Source of the DNA: Fragum whitleyi
Taxonomy: Eukaryota > Mollusca > Bivalvia > Cardiida > Cardiidae
Length of the DNA stretch: 64,000 nt
Direction of reading: 5' to 3'
NCBI GenBank assembly: GCA_948146395.1
Contig: OX411557.1
Coordinates: forward strand, 32,280,077-32,344,076
The notes below the pieces were generated by a model that did not search any database, was not told the DNA's origin, and saw nothing but the letters and a program-made list of their open reading frames with translations. This document shows positions 62,645-64,000 of this stretch, piece after piece; position 1 is the stretch's first letter; each line of letters opens with the position of its first letter. Position numbers and translations under genes: made by a program.

Positions 62645-63240
62645 CAGATTTGCCATAACATTTTTATCCCCTCCCTCTCACGCACTAGAGTCTTCCCCCT
62701 TCAAAGTTCTCCCTCCACTCTCCCTCTCTCTTTCCTACTTCTTATGCACTACTCGTCCCTCCATTTTCACTCCCCACTCTCTCTCTCTCGTCTCCAATTC
62801 TATCATACCAACCGCTCTCTCTCCTTTTTCTCTCATCCTCCACTATCTCCCTTCCCTCTCATCCACCACTCTCTCCACCAATCCTCACTTACTAACCACT
62901 CTTTTCCCTTCTCACCAACCACATTCCATTCTCTCTCATCCCTTTTCTCCATTGGCTCTCTCCTCCAAAATCCGCTCGCACCATCCACTCTCTCCAGTCC
63001 CTCTCGCATCATCCGATCTCTCCTCTCCCAATCATGTAACATTCACCTCTCTCTACCACCCCCTCCCACCCACCCACCCATCACTCTCTTACTTCTAGTC
63101 TCTCTCACCAATCTGCCGCGTTTCATCCTACACTCTCCACTAATCCAACCCCATATCTCACATTCTGCTTTCTTCCTCTCTCCAACTTCACAATCCTGCC
63201 TATCTCACCCACACTATTGCGCTCTCTTTTCTCTATACAG
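62645..63240 (+). repeat. CT-rich low-complexity tract
   Basis: About 600 bp dominated by CT, CTC and CCT runs on this strand. Open frames inside it (up to 167 codons, Ser/Pro/Leu-rich) follow from composition and are not gene-like. Confidence 0.85.
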
Positions 63241-63759
63241 CTCATGAATTCCATTCAGAGTTGTGTTGCTCCATGATTTATAAATCTCCGGTAGCGTCCG
63301 GTAATAAGTGTTTACATTTCTCGACTTTTGATCCGCGGATTTAGTTAGGAGGGCTAAACAGAGCAGTTCGTTTCACGCGGCTTAATTTTTTACCTAATAG
63401 AAGGGAGTTCGACTCAAGAAAGCACGTTTTTCTCATTTTACTATTTAAAAGAATTGTATCACCATTAAACATGCTGGCGTTACTATAAAAAGGGTAGTTA
63501 AGTTGCAATTATACAATAAATGATGGATTTCAGTTGATTGCAAAATTGTGTGTTCCAATAGCTTTCGCAATAATATGGGGTGTTTAAAAAACGCCTTAAC
63601 TATCCTGAAAAGAAATCTTCATTGATTTGATGTCATTATACAATATATGCCTCGATGATATGTAGGCCTACATGTATTACATGGCGTATTTTAAATGGCG
63701 AGTTACTGAAGTTGTTATAAAACGACCATGGATCTAAAATTGTGAGTCTTTCTACAGGG

Positions 63760-63850
63760 CTCGTGCTAGTGATTGTAATTAGGAGGTCATTGACTCCTTA
63801 ACCATTAAATTCGGGGAGTCAAGACGGATTACAAAGGGGTCAAATGACAA
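63760..63850 (+). repeat. Diverged dispersed repeat
   Basis: GAGGTCATTGACTCCTTAAC followed by CATTAAATTCGGGGAGTCAA resembles AGAAGTCATTGATTCCTGAA and CATGAAATTCTGGGGGTCAA at about 21599. Confidence 0.45.
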
Positions 63851-64000
63851 GAAAGAGCTAATCATGATCTTGTCTTATTTATTTGGTCGTTTGGTGACTA
63901 AAACTTCGTCACTTCAGCTTCAGCGGGGTGCGCAAACTAACAGGGTCAAAACTTTTTGCACCGTGCTTATTTTCTGACTCTAGAATGATCAATCAGGCTA

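Noticed and set aside
62631..63247. Overlapping Ser/Pro/Leu-rich open frames of 155 and 167 codons, and one on the minus strand
   Set aside because: They lie in a CT-rich low-complexity tract where stop codons are rare by composition. No domain, splice context or start-site support.

Overview
The window is animal nuclear DNA, AT-rich and crowded with repeats. It is most likely from a bivalve mollusc. The evidence is intron-split genes with GT..AG borders, a tRNA-derived SINE with an (AATC)n tail, non-LTR retrotransposon pieces, and many short non-autonomous elements built from a 5' palindrome, an (ACGG/ACAG)n-type microsatellite, a core of about 145-177 bp tandem monomers and a 3' hairpin followed by CTTGTTT. 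That architecture is known from bivalve pearl/CvA-type and Helentron-related elements. The species cannot be named from this sequence alone. No CRISPR array, bacterial operon or intact autonomous DNA transposon is present.

Two protein-coding genes face each other tail to tail. On the + strand (7737-41034) lies an alpha-arrestin (arrestin-domain-containing) gene. Six exons join in frame into 335 codons, and the introns are long (up to 15 kb) and full of repeats. On the - strand (60560 down to 44207) lies a complete trehalase gene. Thirteen exons with matching phases join into 589 codons plus a stop, with a signal peptide, both trehalase signatures, the expected catalytic residues and a hydrophobic C-terminus that suggests a membrane or GPI anchor. 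I built both models by reading splice borders and codon phase by hand. No transcript evidence was available.

Region by region: 1-7.7 kb holds two head-to-tail Helentron-like elements and old repeats. 7.7-41 kb is the arrestin gene, with its introns occupied by nine copies of one hairpin MITE (ends TAACCCTTGTCATGCTGAA), several tandem-array elements and a full SINE with 13-bp target duplications. 41-44.2 kb is the intergenic gap, with a mariner-like deletion derivative and a Helentron-like element nested inside another. 44.2-60.6 kb is trehalase, with an antisense, frameshifted, 5'-truncated LINE in intron 4 and a twice-present hairpin element carrying paired TGACGTCA sites. 60.6-64 kb holds degenerate repeats and a 600-bp CT-rich tract.

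The observations most worth a second look are: (i) arrestin exon 2, whose 3' splice site and first codons are tandemly repeated five times at alternating 66/51-bp spacing, leaving two usable in-frame acceptors; (ii) Helentron-like elements that insert head-to-tail or at the same T-run of each other's monomers; (iii) a hairpin element reaching to within about 12 bp of the trehalase exon 9 acceptor; (iv) inverted MITE copies sitting 22 and 34 nt inside the two ends of arrestin intron 3; (v) a phase-compatible candidate cassette exon in trehalase.
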